Notes: generated by a model from the sequence alone, not told the origin. A DNA stretch of 64,000 nucleotides from JADFGZ01 sp965222345 (GCA_965222345.1 CBDCTS010000007.1:434001-498000); one strand, 5' to 3'; counted from the stretch's first letter, positions 36,009-45,184 are shown. Numbers and translations: made by a program.

Positions 36009-36614
36009 ATGAGTGACGAACAAGTCACACCGGCACAAAAATTCTTCAAGTCCCTGCTCACTCCCTGGAGAATTACAGCCATTCTGATCGGCGTTTTTTT
36101 TCTTGGGCAAGGCTATCTGACCTGGCGGAACCTCGCTTTTGAAACTGCGCTCGAAAGCCACGCTCCGTTTGCCACGCCGGAGTTCGAACTGGAATTTTCC
36201 CGGCGACTTCCCTACGATCCGCTTTCGTTTATCGGCAGAGGCGCGCAAGCCGGTCTATGGGAGTGGAGTCCCGAAGGGCTGAACCTGACCGAGGAAGGAA
36301 GCGCGTTCTTTCAAGAGTCCGGCGGACGATTCGTTTCCCAGGCCGTTGCGGGCCAGCGGCGAATCAACCGGTTCCGCAGCAACAACGAGGTGCGGGAGGG
36401 AGAACGCCACATCGATTTTCTTTACGAGTGGACCGAGGTCTCGCTTCCGGCGGCGGCGCTGCTGGTCCCCCCTCCGCGCGAGGAGGAAACCTACCTCGGC
36501 CGGGCGGTGCTGGTTCGCGAGGACGGCCAATGGAAAGTAGCGTCCTTGCAGACGCTCGATTTCGAGGAGCCGATGGCGCATCTGCAAGAGATAGCCACCG
36601 GAGAGTTGAAGTAA
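36009..36614 (+). CDS. Membrane-anchored protein of unknown function
   Basis: 201 residues, 25 nt after the FGE-like gene and probably co-transcribed. One transmembrane helix (ITAILIGVFFLGQGYLTW) follows a short cytosolic tail. The remaining 160 residues lie outside and contain mixed alpha/beta segments (FVSQAVAGQRRINRFRS, GERHIDFLYEWTEV, YLGRAVLVREDGQWKVASLQ). The last resembles NTF2-like or SnoaL-like beta strands, but I cannot assign a family. No catalytic motif seen. Confidence 0.65.
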   Translation: MSDEQVTPAQKFFKSLLTPWRITAILIGVFFLGQGYLTWRNLAFETALESHAPFATPEFELEFSRRLPYDPLSFIGRGAQAGLWEWSPEGLNLTEEGSAFFQESGGRFVSQAVAGQRRINRFRSNNEVREGERHIDFLYEWTEVSLPAAALLVPPPREEETYLGRAVLVREDGQWKVASLQTLDFEEPMAHLQEIATGELK

Positions 36615-36755
36615 CGCTGGGCCTGGAGCTTTCTCAACTGCACGCTGATGTGGTGATGCCCAACCTTGTGCATATACGGGTGAAGCCCAGAGTGCCCCTG
36701 GAACGGATCACAAGGGTTCGGAAAAGGTTGACTGCCCGGCAAGCTACCAGAAACG

Positions 36756-36786
36756 TTGTCATGCGGAGCAAAGCGAAGCAGGAGCA
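36756..36786. repeat. Dispersed GTCATGCNGAGCNAAGCGAAGCA-type repeat
   Basis: TTGTCATGCGGAGCAAAGCG then AAGCAGGAGCA, a variant of the widely scattered intergenic motif GTCATGCTGAGCGAAGCGAAG. It abuts the repeat at 36855. Confidence 0.45.
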
Positions 36787-36854
36787 GAGGCTCGAATGCC
36801 TATCGCTATTTGTACACCCCAGCCGACAAGCAAGTGCAGGCCTTTCGGCTTAAA

Positions 36855-36950
36855 CGCTACAAGGCAGGCAGGAATGCCTGCCTACCTGAATGCTTGTCGC
36901 TACCTGATGCCGTAACGGTATGCGCCTTTAGGAGAAATGCTCCAGGCTGG
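36855..36950. repeat. Second copy of the 19.9-20.5 kb repeat family
   Basis: It contains GGCAGGCAGGAATGCCTGCC (a hairpin, identical to the 19.96 kb copy). It also has GAATGCTTGTCGCTACCTGA and GCGCCTTTAGGAGAAATGC, matching the order seen at 20452-20494 with an indel of about 14 nt. Confidence 0.65.
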
Positions 36951-36985
36951 AAATCTAACCTCACAGACTCCTTTCGTTGCTGAGA

Positions 36986-37921
36986 ATGCTTCAATCCGAG
37001 CAAGCCAAGGCCGCCGTGCGACAACTTGGGCGAGACCACACCGCAGGAAGCGGGGAGATAGCTCTCCGGGCCTGCGGGATTCTGGAACGGTTTGGCTCCG
37101 GGCAGACTCGATCCGGCAAAGCCTCTGCGGAAGCGGCAAATCGTTGCGGCCAACTGGCCCGTGCCGTGGCGAGAGCGCAACCCTCAATGGCAGCGGTGCT
37201 CAACGTCTCGAATCGCTGGCTGTGCGCCGTGGAACGAGGCGGCCCGGCTGCAAGCTCCGCGCGGAAACTTGCACGGGAACTGCGGCAGGCCCAAAAAGCT
37301 TCCGCATTGCGGGCGGCGCGGTTGGTGGCAGACGGCGATACGGTTGTAACCTATTCCTCCAGCTCCACGGTGCTTGCGGCGCTGCTGGCTTGCCGCCGGG
37401 CAGGGCGCCGCATTCGCGTGCTGTGCTCCGAGTCCAGGCCGCGCCGGGAGGGCTGCCAACTGGCCGAGCGGCTGGCCGAAGCAGGCGTGCCTGTGGAACT
37501 TTTTACCGATGCGGGACTATTCTCGGCGCTGGCGAGTGCGGACACTGCGCCTGATCTGGTTTTAGCAGGCTGCGATGCAATCCTGCCGCGCTGCTTTGTC
37601 AACAAGGCCGGCAGCGGCGCGTTGCTTGCGGCGGCTCGCCGTTCCCGCGTTCCTTTCTACGTGGTCGCGGACTCTTTCAAATTTCTATCCAAGGGATTGG
37701 CGCCTTGGTTCCGAATCCGCCAGCATAGCCCGGCAGAGATTTGGAGAACGCCGAGACAAAATATCACCCTCCGCAATTTCTATTTTGAAAAGGTTCCTTT
37801 GCGAGGCTGCTCAGCAGTGATCACTGAAACAGGCCTGTGGCCCCCAAATAAAATCGGCGCATTGTTAAAACACGCGGAGATTGCGGCGGGGCTGGAACAG
37901 CTTCCGTCCTCGCAGCGCTGA
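36986..37921 (+). CDS. IF-2B-related protein (eIF2B alpha / ribose-bisphosphate isomerase-like)
   Basis: About 311 residues. The IF-2B C-terminal domain is clear: DTVVTYSSSSTVLAALLACR, RVLCSESRPRREGCQLAERL, DLVLAGCDAILPRCFVNKAG and VPFYVVADSFKFLSKG, with Cys and Asp at the positions used by sugar-phosphate isomerases of the superfamily. The N-terminal helical part is weakly conserved. Bacterial members include methylthioribose-1-phosphate isomerase and ribose-1,5-bisphosphate isomerase-like proteins; which reaction this one does is unclear. The ATG at 36986 is preferred to an upstream TTG at 36977. Confidence 0.8.
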   Translation: MLQSEQAKAAVRQLGRDHTAGSGEIALRACGILERFGSGQTRSGKASAEAANRCGQLARAVARAQPSMAAVLNVSNRWLCAVERGGPAASSARKLARELRQAQKASALRAARLVADGDTVVTYSSSSTVLAALLACRRAGRRIRVLCSESRPRREGCQLAERLAEAGVPVELFTDAGLFSALASADTAPDLVLAGCDAILPRCFVNKAGSGALLAAARRSRVPFYVVADSFKFLSKGLAPWFRIRQHSPAEIWRTPRQNITLRNFYFEKVPLRGCSAVITETGLWPPNKIGALLKHAEIAAGLEQLPSSQR

Positions 37922-37943
37922 ATTTTAGCTGGAGAGCGTTCTC

Positions 37944-38113
37944 ATGCGATTGAAAGACGAAGTTGTGCTGGCAACCGGCGGAGGCTGGGGCATCGGGCGC
38001 GCCAGTGCCTTGCTATTCGCTGGGAAAGGGGCCGTTGTCGCCCTTGCCGGGCGCACGCAATCCAGCCTGGACAAGGTGGAGAAGGAAATTCGCGCCTTGG
38101 GCCGGAGAGCCGC
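37944..38113 (+). pseudogene. Truncated short-chain dehydrogenase (SDR), N-terminal 57 residues
   Basis: Starts normally (GGAGAG before ATG) with MRLKDEVVLATGGGWGIGRA, the NAD(P)-binding Gly motif of classical SDRs, then FAGKGAVVALAGRTQSSLDK. Family similarity stops at about 38110, exactly where the convergent rapZ gene ends (38114). The open frame continues to 38243 but is rapZ antisense. The catalytic Ser-Tyr-Lys half is absent. Confidence 0.8.
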
Positions 38114-39088
38114 CTACTTGTCGATGTCGCGGTGGATTACCTTGGTCCGGAACCCGTCGCCGGCCAGATTCTTGCGGATGGTTTCGGCAATCATCACCGA
38201 GCGGTGGTGCCCGCCGGTGCAGCCGAACGAGATGGTCAGATAGCTCTTCCCTTCCTGCATGTAGTGAGGAATCAGATAGGCCAGCAACTGGGAAACGTTG
38301 CTGGTGAATTCCTGCGTTTGAGGAAACGAACGGATGTATTTGGCTACCGCCGGATGCTTGCCAGTCAGGTCATGAAACTTGGGAGTGTAGTTTGGATTGG
38401 GAAGAAATCGCACATCAAAGACCAGATCACTGTCGATGGGAATCCCGTGGCGGTATCCGAAGCTGATGCAGGAGATCAGCATGGAGTGGTGACCGGAATG
38501 GCGGCGGAACCGGTCGGCAATAAAATTCCGTAGCTCGTGCACGTTGAACTTGCTGGTGTCTATGGACATATCCGCCAGATTCCGAATCTTCGCAAGCAAC
38601 TTCTGCTCCGCCGCTATGCCCCGCGGCAACGGCAGGTTTCCACCCAGAGGGTGCGGGCGGCGCGTCTCACTGAAGCGGCGGACCAAGACTTCATTGCTGG
38701 CATAAAGAAAGATCAGGATGGCGGGTATCTCCCGCCGAAACTGGCGATAAATGCTTGGAAACCTCTGCAATGCCTCGCCTTCCCGAATGTCCACCACGAG
38801 TGCCGCGCGAGGGATTTCATTGCTCTTCCGGTATAGCTCTGCGAATTTCGGAATCAGATCCACGGGCAGGTTGTCCACGCAGTAGTAGCCCAGGTCCTCA
38901 AAGGATTTCAACACGGAGCCTTTGCCCGAACCGCTCATGCCGGTCAGAATGACAAAGTTGGCTTTGCTGGGATCGGCAGCGGGACTGCTCTCCGCACGTC
39001 CGCTGGTTCCTTTGCGAAGCCGTACCCCAGAGGATTTCCGGGATAGAGGTTTTTTTGCGGGTTTACGGGCGGCTGCCTTTTTTTCCAT
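38114..39088 (-). CDS. rapZ: RNase adapter / nucleotide-binding protein RapZ (YvcJ)
   Basis: About 324 residues, somewhat longer than the usual 285 because of a basic N-terminal extension (AARKPAKKPLSRKSS). The P-loop VILTGMSGSGKGSVLKSF is intact, followed by EDLGYYCVDNLPVDLIPKFA. The C-terminal RNA-binding/UDP-sugar domain has SFGYRHGIPIDSDLVFDVRF, LPNPNYTPKFHDLTGKHPAV and SFGCTGGHHRSVMIAETI. In Enterobacteria RapZ guides RNase E to a glmS-regulating sRNA; in other bacteria its role is less clear. It follows rpoN by 90 nt on the same strand. Confidence 0.95.
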   Translation of the reverse strand: MEKKAAARKPAKKPLSRKSSGVRLRKGTSGRAESSPAADPSKANFVILTGMSGSGKGSVLKSFEDLGYYCVDNLPVDLIPKFAELYRKSNEIPRAALVVDIREGEALQRFPSIYRQFRREIPAILIFLYASNEVLVRRFSETRRPHPLGGNLPLPRGIAAEQKLLAKIRNLADMSIDTSKFNVHELRNFIADRFRRHSGHHSMLISCISFGYRHGIPIDSDLVFDVRFLPNPNYTPKFHDLTGKHPAVAKYIRSFPQTQEFTSNVSQLLAYLIPHYMQEGKSYLTISFGCTGGHHRSVMIAETIRKNLAGDGFRTKVIHRDIDK

Positions 39089-39178
39089 GGGGAAAGGATA
39101 CGGTCGAATGGCCCGGCTTGCAAGCCAACACAAACCCTCTGTTTTCAGGAAAGGATGGGCTGGGAGATAATCCGGAGA

Positions 39179-40645
39179 TCAGCGCCTCTCCCGCCGCTGA
39201 TGCGTGCTGGGAATTTTCATGTCCGCCCGGTATTTGGCGACGGTGCGGCGCGTGACCGATATGCCCTGGCCGCAAAGAATATGGGTAATCTGCTCGTCGG
39301 TTAATGGATTGCTCTTGTCTTCCTGTTCCATCATTTTTTTTACTTTTCTTTTCAGAATGAGCAGAGAGGTGGTGCCGCCGGAGGGGCCGTTTACCGCTTC
39401 CGAGAAGAAGTAACGCAACTCGAAGACCCCTTGGGGCGTATGGGCATACTTGCTGGAGACGGCACGGCTAACCGTGGAGGGATGAACGCCCACCTCCTCA
39501 GCCACGTCCTTGATCATCATAGGCTTCAGGTAGTCCACGCCGTAGTCTAAAAAATCACTTTGCCGGCCGATAATGGCCTCACAAACCCGCACGATAGTGT
39601 GTTTGCGCTGCTCGATATTTTTCAGAAGATGCAAGGCCGAGGTGTAGCGTTCCCTTACATAGCTTCGGACTTCTTTAGTGGCGTTTCCACGGTTCAACAG
39701 GCGGCGGTAAGTGGGGTTGAGTCGCAGCTGCGGCAAGTCGTCGTCGTTTACCCGAATGGTGTATTTGTCTCCCTGCTTCACAATAAATATATCCGGCTCG
39801 ATCAACCGTGCCTGCGACCGGTTGTACCGCTGGCCGGGAAGCGGGTCCAGTTTCCGAATGACTTCGACGGCGGCTGTCACCTCCGCAATCGACCGGCCCA
39901 AAGCGCGGGAAATTTCTTTATATTGCTTTTTCTGCAGCTTGTGGAGGTACTCGCTGACAATTTGCGCGGCTATGGTGTCCCCCATTCCCAGGCTGCGGAG
40001 TTGAATCAGCAGGCACTCGCGCAGATCGCGGGCGGCCACTCCCGCTGGATCGCATTCCTGCACAATCCGCAACGCCTCTTCCAGAACTTTCAACTCCAGC
40101 CCCTCGGCTTGAGCAATTTCCTCCAGCGAGACGGGCTTGCCCGGCTCTTCGCCTACGAGATACCCGTCCTCATTCAAGTTGCCCAGGATCAAAGCAATGG
40201 CTCCCTGCAACTCCGGCGAGCAATGGCCCATGGTCAATTGCCACTCTAAATGGTCAATGAGGGAGAGAGGATTCGCTAGAAAATTCTCAAAGGAGGGAAG
40301 CTCCACAACCTCCACCTGCAGGGTGCGGTAGCCCGGATCGAGGTATTCGTCGAAAAAGGAGCCAAAATCTATCTCAGCAAAGGGATCGCCGTTCCCATCG
40401 ACGTCTCGGATTTCTTGATCCGCCGGCGCGGACTGCCGCTCCTCATTCTCCGCCAGTTGCTCCACCGAAGGCGGTCCGTCTTCGAGCACTTCATCGAGGA
40501 TCGGGTTCTCGACCATCTCCTGATCGATCATCTCCTTGAGTTCCAACTTGTTCAAGGCCAGAACACTGACCATCTGCACCAAGCCTGGCGTCAGAATCTG
40601 CTTTTGGGCTACTTTGAGATTCAGCCTGGGTTGCAAAATGTTCAT
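39179..40645 (-). CDS. rpoN: RNA polymerase sigma-54 factor
   Basis: 488 residues. Region I is glutamine- and leucine-rich (LQPRLNLKVAQKQILTPGLV), followed by an acidic region II. Region III contains RQSDFLDYGVDYLKPMMIKD and the helix-turn-helix VAEEVGVHPSTVSRAVSSKY. The RpoN box is SVTRRTVAKYRADMKIPSTH. It directs polymerase to -24/-12 promoters with enhancer-binding ATPases. It starts 4 nt from the lptB stop and is likely translationally coupled. The hpf and ptsN genes that often follow rpoN are absent. Confidence 0.97.
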   Translation of the reverse strand: MNILQPRLNLKVAQKQILTPGLVQMVSVLALNKLELKEMIDQEMVENPILDEVLEDGPPSVEQLAENEERQSAPADQEIRDVDGNGDPFAEIDFGSFFDEYLDPGYRTLQVEVVELPSFENFLANPLSLIDHLEWQLTMGHCSPELQGAIALILGNLNEDGYLVGEEPGKPVSLEEIAQAEGLELKVLEEALRIVQECDPAGVAARDLRECLLIQLRSLGMGDTIAAQIVSEYLHKLQKKQYKEISRALGRSIAEVTAAVEVIRKLDPLPGQRYNRSQARLIEPDIFIVKQGDKYTIRVNDDDLPQLRLNPTYRRLLNRGNATKEVRSYVRERYTSALHLLKNIEQRKHTIVRVCEAIIGRQSDFLDYGVDYLKPMMIKDVAEEVGVHPSTVSRAVSSKYAHTPQGVFELRYFFSEAVNGPSGGTTSLLILKRKVKKMMEQEDKSNPLTDEQITHILCGQGISVTRRTVAKYRADMKIPSTHQRRERR

Positions 40646-40649
40646 GATG

Positions 40650-41372
40650 TTAGATACTCAAGGAAAAACTTTCTCCCAGATAGACCCTTTTCACTTCTGC
40701 GTCATTGCCCAACTCGCCCGGAGTGCCGCTGCGGAAGATCCGGCCGTTGTTGATGATATAGGCGCGGTCGGTCACCGTCAGCGTCTCCCGGACATTGTGG
40801 TCGGTAATCAGGACTCCAATTCCGGAATCTCTCAACTGAGATATTATGCGCTGAATATCAATCAGCGCAATCGGGTCTATGCCGGAAAAAGGCTCGTCGA
40901 GCAGGATAAAATTCGGGAAAATGACCAGGGAGCGGGCTATCTCCACGCGCCTCCTCTCCCCTCCCGAGAGCATGTAGCCCCGGTTGTAGCGAACCGCCGT
41001 CAACCCTAACCGTTCCAGCAGCACTTCCAGCCGCTCGCGACGCTCCTGCCAGGAACAGGGAAGTGTCTCCAGCACCGCCAGAATATTTTCTTCAACCGTA
41101 AGCTTTTTAAAAATGGAGGGTTCCTGGGGAAGATAACTGATGCCGGTTCGGGCACGCTGGTACATAGGCATGCGGGTCAGATCAACGCCATTGAGCAAGA
41201 TGCGCCCCGCATCCGGATGGGTCAAGCCCACCATAATGTAAAATGTGGTGGTTTTCCCTGCCCCATTTGGCCCCAGCAGCCCAACCACTTCCCCGCGGTT
41301 GACTTCCAGCGAGACATCGTCTACTACTTTGCGTCCCTTGTATGACTTGGTGAGGTCTTTTGTTTGAAGCAT
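40650..41372 (-). CDS. lptB: LPS export ABC transporter ATP-binding protein LptB
   Basis: 240 residues. Walker A LLGPNGAGKTTTFYIMVG, Q-loop ISYLPQEPSIFKKLTVEENI, ABC signature YMLSGGERRRVEIARSL, Walker B FILLDEPFSGIDPIALIDIQ and the switch His in LITDHNVRETL are all intact. The ISYLPQEPSIFKKL region is characteristic of LptB rather than of amino-acid transporters. It energises LPS transport with LptF/LptG, which are not in the window. It lies between lptC/A and rpoN. Confidence 0.96.
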   Translation of the reverse strand: MLQTKDLTKSYKGRKVVDDVSLEVNRGEVVGLLGPNGAGKTTTFYIMVGLTHPDAGRILLNGVDLTRMPMYQRARTGISYLPQEPSIFKKLTVEENILAVLETLPCSWQERRERLEVLLERLGLTAVRYNRGYMLSGGERRRVEIARSLVIFPNFILLDEPFSGIDPIALIDIQRIISQLRDSGIGVLITDHNVRETLTVTDRAYIINNGRIFRSGTPGELGNDAEVKRVYLGESFSLSI

Positions 41373-41453
41373 CCGAGCCTCGTGGTTCCATTCCCGCCCT
41401 CTCAGGCCGAGGTCCTGAGCCGCGGGACTTATGCAGTAGGAAGGCGTTCCTTT

Positions 41454-43919
41454 CTAGGGCTTCACCTGGTGCAGGGTCTCTGTCTGCAAACCCGGCTTCC
41501 CATCCGCGAAAATCCTATCAGCGCCAATAAAGTAAGTCAATCGAGCCCCTTGCGTCGTTCCCCAGCGGGCATCGGAAACCGTAGCCAGGTTTCCAAACAG
41601 GCGAATCTCCCCCTCCGCCGGCAGATACTCAAGCCGATCCCCAGTCCCCTTGCGCCCCGGCTGGAAGATCGCCACGCCGTCTGTGGCAATGGCTCGTTCC
41701 ACCCGCCACGGGCCGCTTGCTGGTTGCGGCATTGCTGGTTGCGGCGTAAAGAAAACCTCCAGTTCTTCGCTGCTCAGCGTACTGGCGGCGTTTAGCATCC
41801 GGACGGCTCCCTGGTAGAGAGCTTTTTGTTCTGTTTGCTGATAGATGAGGTAGTCCGAGCGGATTTCAAAGGGACCTGAATGGACCAAGCTGGAATGGGA
41901 TGGCAAAGATGGCGAAGAAGCGGTAGAACCGGAAGGCGGGGACGCGGCGGGGAGGGCTCCGGTAGTGCTTGTAGTTCCTTCCGCTTTTTGAAACATGCTG
42001 TATATCTTGTGCCGTGCCACCAACTGCCCCTGCCGTCGGTCCAGCTCCAGCCAGTCAGCCTCTAAAAGATTTCCTCCTTGCCACAAACGCGCCCTGCCTT
42101 CATAAACGGCTCTTTCGGCGGTGCCATCGTATTGGAAGCGGTCAGCTACAACGTGGATCGGTCCTGAACCGGCATAGAGACTGCCTTCCGATCCGGAGGG
42201 ATAATAGGTGGTGGAGACTTCCCCCTCCGCGCTGATTTCCGCAGCAGAATTATTCAAGACGATCTTCCGGGCTGAAATTTTGCCGCTGGTATCCCAGACC
42301 AGAGACTTTCCCTGAAGCACAACCTCTTCCCCGTCCCCTGTTGACGAGGACGTTACCGAGGAGTATGCCCGTTCGGCACGGGCCTGTCTGTCCGCTTCCT
42401 GGTAGTGAAAATTTCCCAACTGTTGCATCCGGTCCACCACCTGAGTGCCGGGAACAAAGGTGATCTGCAGCTGGTCACTGGAGGTAACGCGTCTTCGTTG
42501 GGTGCCTCCGGTGGCTTCGGCGACCACTCTGACGTTTCCTTCGGCTGCAAACAGGGTCAAGTTGCTCTTGGGGCCAAACTCCATTTCGAAGGTTTCTCCG
42601 GAGAGGGTTCGCTTCTCCCCGCCTGCTTTGGAAGGAAACAGTTGGAGGGTGGAGGAAGCTCTCGTGCGGAGATGCCGCAAACCCTCTCCGCCAGCTCCCG
42701 GAATCATCTCTACGTATTCAGCGGAGAGGATTTGCGTTCCTACTCTATCGTGCGTCTCCCTAGCTGCTTCTGTTGGAGAAGAAGGGGGAGCAAAATTGTC
42801 TGGTTGATGGAGAACGATTCGAACATTGTCGTAGGCTTGGATGCGTTCGAGCAAGCCGTTCTGAAACGATAGATCAACCTGTTGGGCCTGCCCTTCCCGT
42901 TTCGCTTGTCTGGAGTCGGCGCTCCAGTCTACATCCTGTTCCAACAGCAGCTTCCGCACCTTGCCCTGCTCGGTGAACTCCAGTTCACCGCGGCCTGCCC
43001 GCAGTTCAGAAAAAAGAAGCTGGTTTTGTTCTACAGCGTGTATCCTGCCTCCCAGCAGGGTTCGCTCAACCCTGTGGGAGCTGTCCAAAACTATTTCGCT
43101 GTCACCCGCTTCGATCTTTCGCTGGCCCTGCGTCATCTGGACCGGAGCGGCCAGGAAAATTTTCCTCTGACCGCTGTGGAAGCGCAGATTGCTGGCTCGG
43201 ACGCGCGTGAATTCCTCCTGGTTCGATTGTTCTTCCACATCTTGGCCTGAAAGCATCGAGTCCATTGTACTGCCTGGCGCTCCATCCGGCACTCCGTCCT
43301 GCCGTTGCCGGATCGACAGTTCGATTCCAGCCTGCAAAACAAGCAATTGTTCCTGCGGATTGTAGATTGCCCCCTGCGAGACGCCTTCCCCTCCTGCGAA
43401 TTGGAATCGAACCTCCTGTTCTGTGGAAGCGACTCCGGTGTTCTGGTCAAAAGAGAGGCCGGAAGTAATGATATGGACCGGATTCGGGGCAGCTTGCTCT
43501 GCGTCCGAAGGAGGTCCTGAGAGAGGAGCGTCCAGTTGCATGCTGACCTCCCCGGCGATGAACAGTGAACCGCTGCCGGGGTCGAATTCACATTCGCTGC
43601 TGGTGATGCGATCCAGCCTTGTGCCTTCCTTTCCGTAGAGCAGGATGGAAACGTCCCGCAGGACCGTCTTGTCCGTTTCTTTGAAGTGCGTCACCTGGGC
43701 CGCCTCAATCGTGTACAGCGTTTGATTGCCGGAGCTTTTGGACAATGAGAAAGCCTGTGTCTGCTGCTCTATATCGGCTGCAATCTTGGGGGGCGGCGGG
43801 GGGCGGACGGCGCTCTCGGGTTCCCGCAACAGAAAACTGGCAAGGGTAATGGTCAGAACCGCGCACAACCCGGCCAGCGCCAGGAAGCGGAAACGTCGCA
43901 GAGTGAAAGTGAACCCCAT
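41454..43919 (-). CDS. Fused LptC-LptA/OstA-like LPS transport protein
   Basis: 821 residues, about four times normal LptC or LptA. An N-terminal signal anchor (RFRFLALAGLCAVLTITLAS) leads to an LptC domain (FSLSKSSGNQTLYTIEAAQV, then THFKETDKTVLRDVSILLYG). OstA-type repeats of the beta-jellyroll follow, including FHSGQRKIFLAAPVQMTQGQ, VVDRMQQLGNFHYQEADRQA, LVWDTSGKISARKIVLN and YDGTAERAVYEGRARLWQGG. A disordered Ser/Pro linker lies near residue 660. Such long single chains could form the whole periplasmic bridge for LPS. It is followed by lptB 81 nt later. The exact number of jellyroll units cannot be fixed by eye. Confidence 0.85.
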   Translation of the reverse strand: MGFTFTLRRFRFLALAGLCAVLTITLASFLLREPESAVRPPPPPKIAADIEQQTQAFSLSKSSGNQTLYTIEAAQVTHFKETDKTVLRDVSILLYGKEGTRLDRITSSECEFDPGSGSLFIAGEVSMQLDAPLSGPPSDAEQAAPNPVHIITSGLSFDQNTGVASTEQEVRFQFAGGEGVSQGAIYNPQEQLLVLQAGIELSIRQRQDGVPDGAPGSTMDSMLSGQDVEEQSNQEEFTRVRASNLRFHSGQRKIFLAAPVQMTQGQRKIEAGDSEIVLDSSHRVERTLLGGRIHAVEQNQLLFSELRAGRGELEFTEQGKVRKLLLEQDVDWSADSRQAKREGQAQQVDLSFQNGLLERIQAYDNVRIVLHQPDNFAPPSSPTEAARETHDRVGTQILSAEYVEMIPGAGGEGLRHLRTRASSTLQLFPSKAGGEKRTLSGETFEMEFGPKSNLTLFAAEGNVRVVAEATGGTQRRRVTSSDQLQITFVPGTQVVDRMQQLGNFHYQEADRQARAERAYSSVTSSSTGDGEEVVLQGKSLVWDTSGKISARKIVLNNSAAEISAEGEVSTTYYPSGSEGSLYAGSGPIHVVADRFQYDGTAERAVYEGRARLWQGGNLLEADWLELDRRQGQLVARHKIYSMFQKAEGTTSTTGALPAASPPSGSTASSPSLPSHSSLVHSGPFEIRSDYLIYQQTEQKALYQGAVRMLNAASTLSSEELEVFFTPQPAMPQPASGPWRVERAIATDGVAIFQPGRKGTGDRLEYLPAEGEIRLFGNLATVSDARWGTTQGARLTYFIGADRIFADGKPGLQTETLHQVKP

Positions 43920-44014
43920 AAGGCAATCTTTCCCTAAAACCCAATATAGGCGCGCTCTAAACTCATGTCAAATCAAGGATAATCAAAGGATAACTCTGAA
44001 GGTGCCGGTAATGA

Positions 44015-44248
44015 GAGGCCGCCACCGGGAGGTGGAATGTCCGGGGCTACGACATTGATTACCCTGACGGCACATCCACGTTCCGGAAAGAGGAAGTTTG
44101 GCGCCTTGCAGGTTCGGATGAAGAACTGGTGTTTAACAAAGAATTGATCCAACGCCACTTGGACGACATCGTCAAGCTTCTCAATACGCTTATCACAGCA
44201 TCTCTCGAATTCGTCACAAACGGCAAACCCGCGAAAACATTGCTCTGA
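44015..44248 (+). pseudogene. Orphan C-terminal coding fragment, no start codon
   Basis: An open frame after a stop at 44012, with no ATG/GTG start before its clearly protein-like sequence: WNVRGYDIDYPDGTSTFRKE, VWRLAGSDEELVFNKELIQR, DIVKLLNTLITASLEFVTNG. It ends at TGA 44246-44248. No family was recognised. It may be the tail of a disrupted gene whose 5' part has been lost upstream. The rest of 43920-44446 shows nothing. Confidence 0.4.
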
Positions 44249-44446
44249 GCACCGAGATCTTCCTCTCCCCTGCCCCAGAGCTTCAGCCCGCGCCGTTCTT
44301 TATTCCGATGCCTCAACTTGTCCGTATAACGGCCTACCTGAAAATTGACCCACGACCAGGCGTTGCAATGCTTTCTGGTGTTGGAGCATTCCCGGTAGAA
44401 TACTTCTGCCAAGGAAAGCAAGACAGAATTTCCCAATGAGGTGTCC

Positions 44447-45184
44447 ATGCATCCGAATATAGAAAACAAAGTGGCGGTCGTTACGGGCGGAAGTCGGGGA
44501 ATCGGATTCCGAATTGCTGAGATGCTCCTCGAAAATGGCGCGAGCGTCGTAATTTGCTCGCGGGAAGAAACCGGCCTTCGGCGGGCGACCGAAACCCTGG
44601 GCAAGACGGCCGGGGCTCGCATCGAGGGAATGGTGGCCGATATCAGCCAATACAGCCAGGCAGAGAAGCTGATGGCACGGGCCGAAGAGCGGTTCGGTGG
44701 CGTGGATATTCTGGTCAATAATGCCGGTGTTGGAATCTTCCGGTCCATCGAACAGTTGACTCCGAAGGAGTGGGACTTGGTGATCGGCACGAACCTAACC
44801 GGCGTTTTCTATTGCACCCATGCCGCCATTGGGCCGATGAAGCACCGAGGCGGTGGCTATATTTTCAACATCAGCAGCTTGGCCGGTAAGAACACGTTCG
44901 GCGGCGGAGCCGCCTACAACGCCTCCAAGTTCGGGTTGAACGGCTTGAGCGAGGCGATGATGCTGGACCTGCGTTATGACAACATCCGCGTCAGCCAAAT
45001 CATGCCGGGCAGCGTAGAAACCTCCTTCGGACGCTCTTGGCCCAGGGGGCCGCGCTCGGCGTCGTCAGGCTGGAAACTGGCCGCGGAAGACGTGGCTCAG
45101 GTGGTGCTGGACCTGCTTCGGTCCGATCCTCGAGCAATGCTGAGCCGGGTGGAGATGAGGCCAAGCAAGCCTTCCCGGAAATGA
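44447..45184 (+). CDS. Short-chain dehydrogenase/reductase (3-oxoacyl-ACP reductase-like)
   Basis: 245 residues. The NAD(P) motif VTGGSRGIGFRIAEML, the NNAGVGIF motif, the catalytic serine in FNISSLAGKN and the YNASKFG pair (Tyr-Lys) are intact. The ADISQYSQAEKLMARAEE segment fits classical SDRs. It probably reduces a ketone or keto-acyl group; the substrate is not determined. ATG 44447 is preferred, GTG 44441 being an alternative; GAGG lies upstream. It converges on the HIT gene with 19 nt between stops. Confidence 0.9.
   Translation: MHPNIENKVAVVTGGSRGIGFRIAEMLLENGASVVICSREETGLRRATETLGKTAGARIEGMVADISQYSQAEKLMARAEERFGGVDILVNNAGVGIFRSIEQLTPKEWDLVIGTNLTGVFYCTHAAIGPMKHRGGGYIFNISSLAGKNTFGGGAAYNASKFGLNGLSEAMMLDLRYDNIRVSQIMPGSVETSFGRSWPRGPRSASSGWKLAAEDVAQVVLDLLRSDPRAMLSRVEMRPSKPSRK

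Noticed and set aside
38120..38243. C-terminal part of the SDR-like frame
   Set aside because: It is antisense to the end of rapZ; the SDR homology has already stopped.
44059..44790. A 243-codon minus-strand frame overlapping the SDR gene
   Set aside because: It mirrors the SDR Rossmann region, a common antisense artefact, and has no start context.
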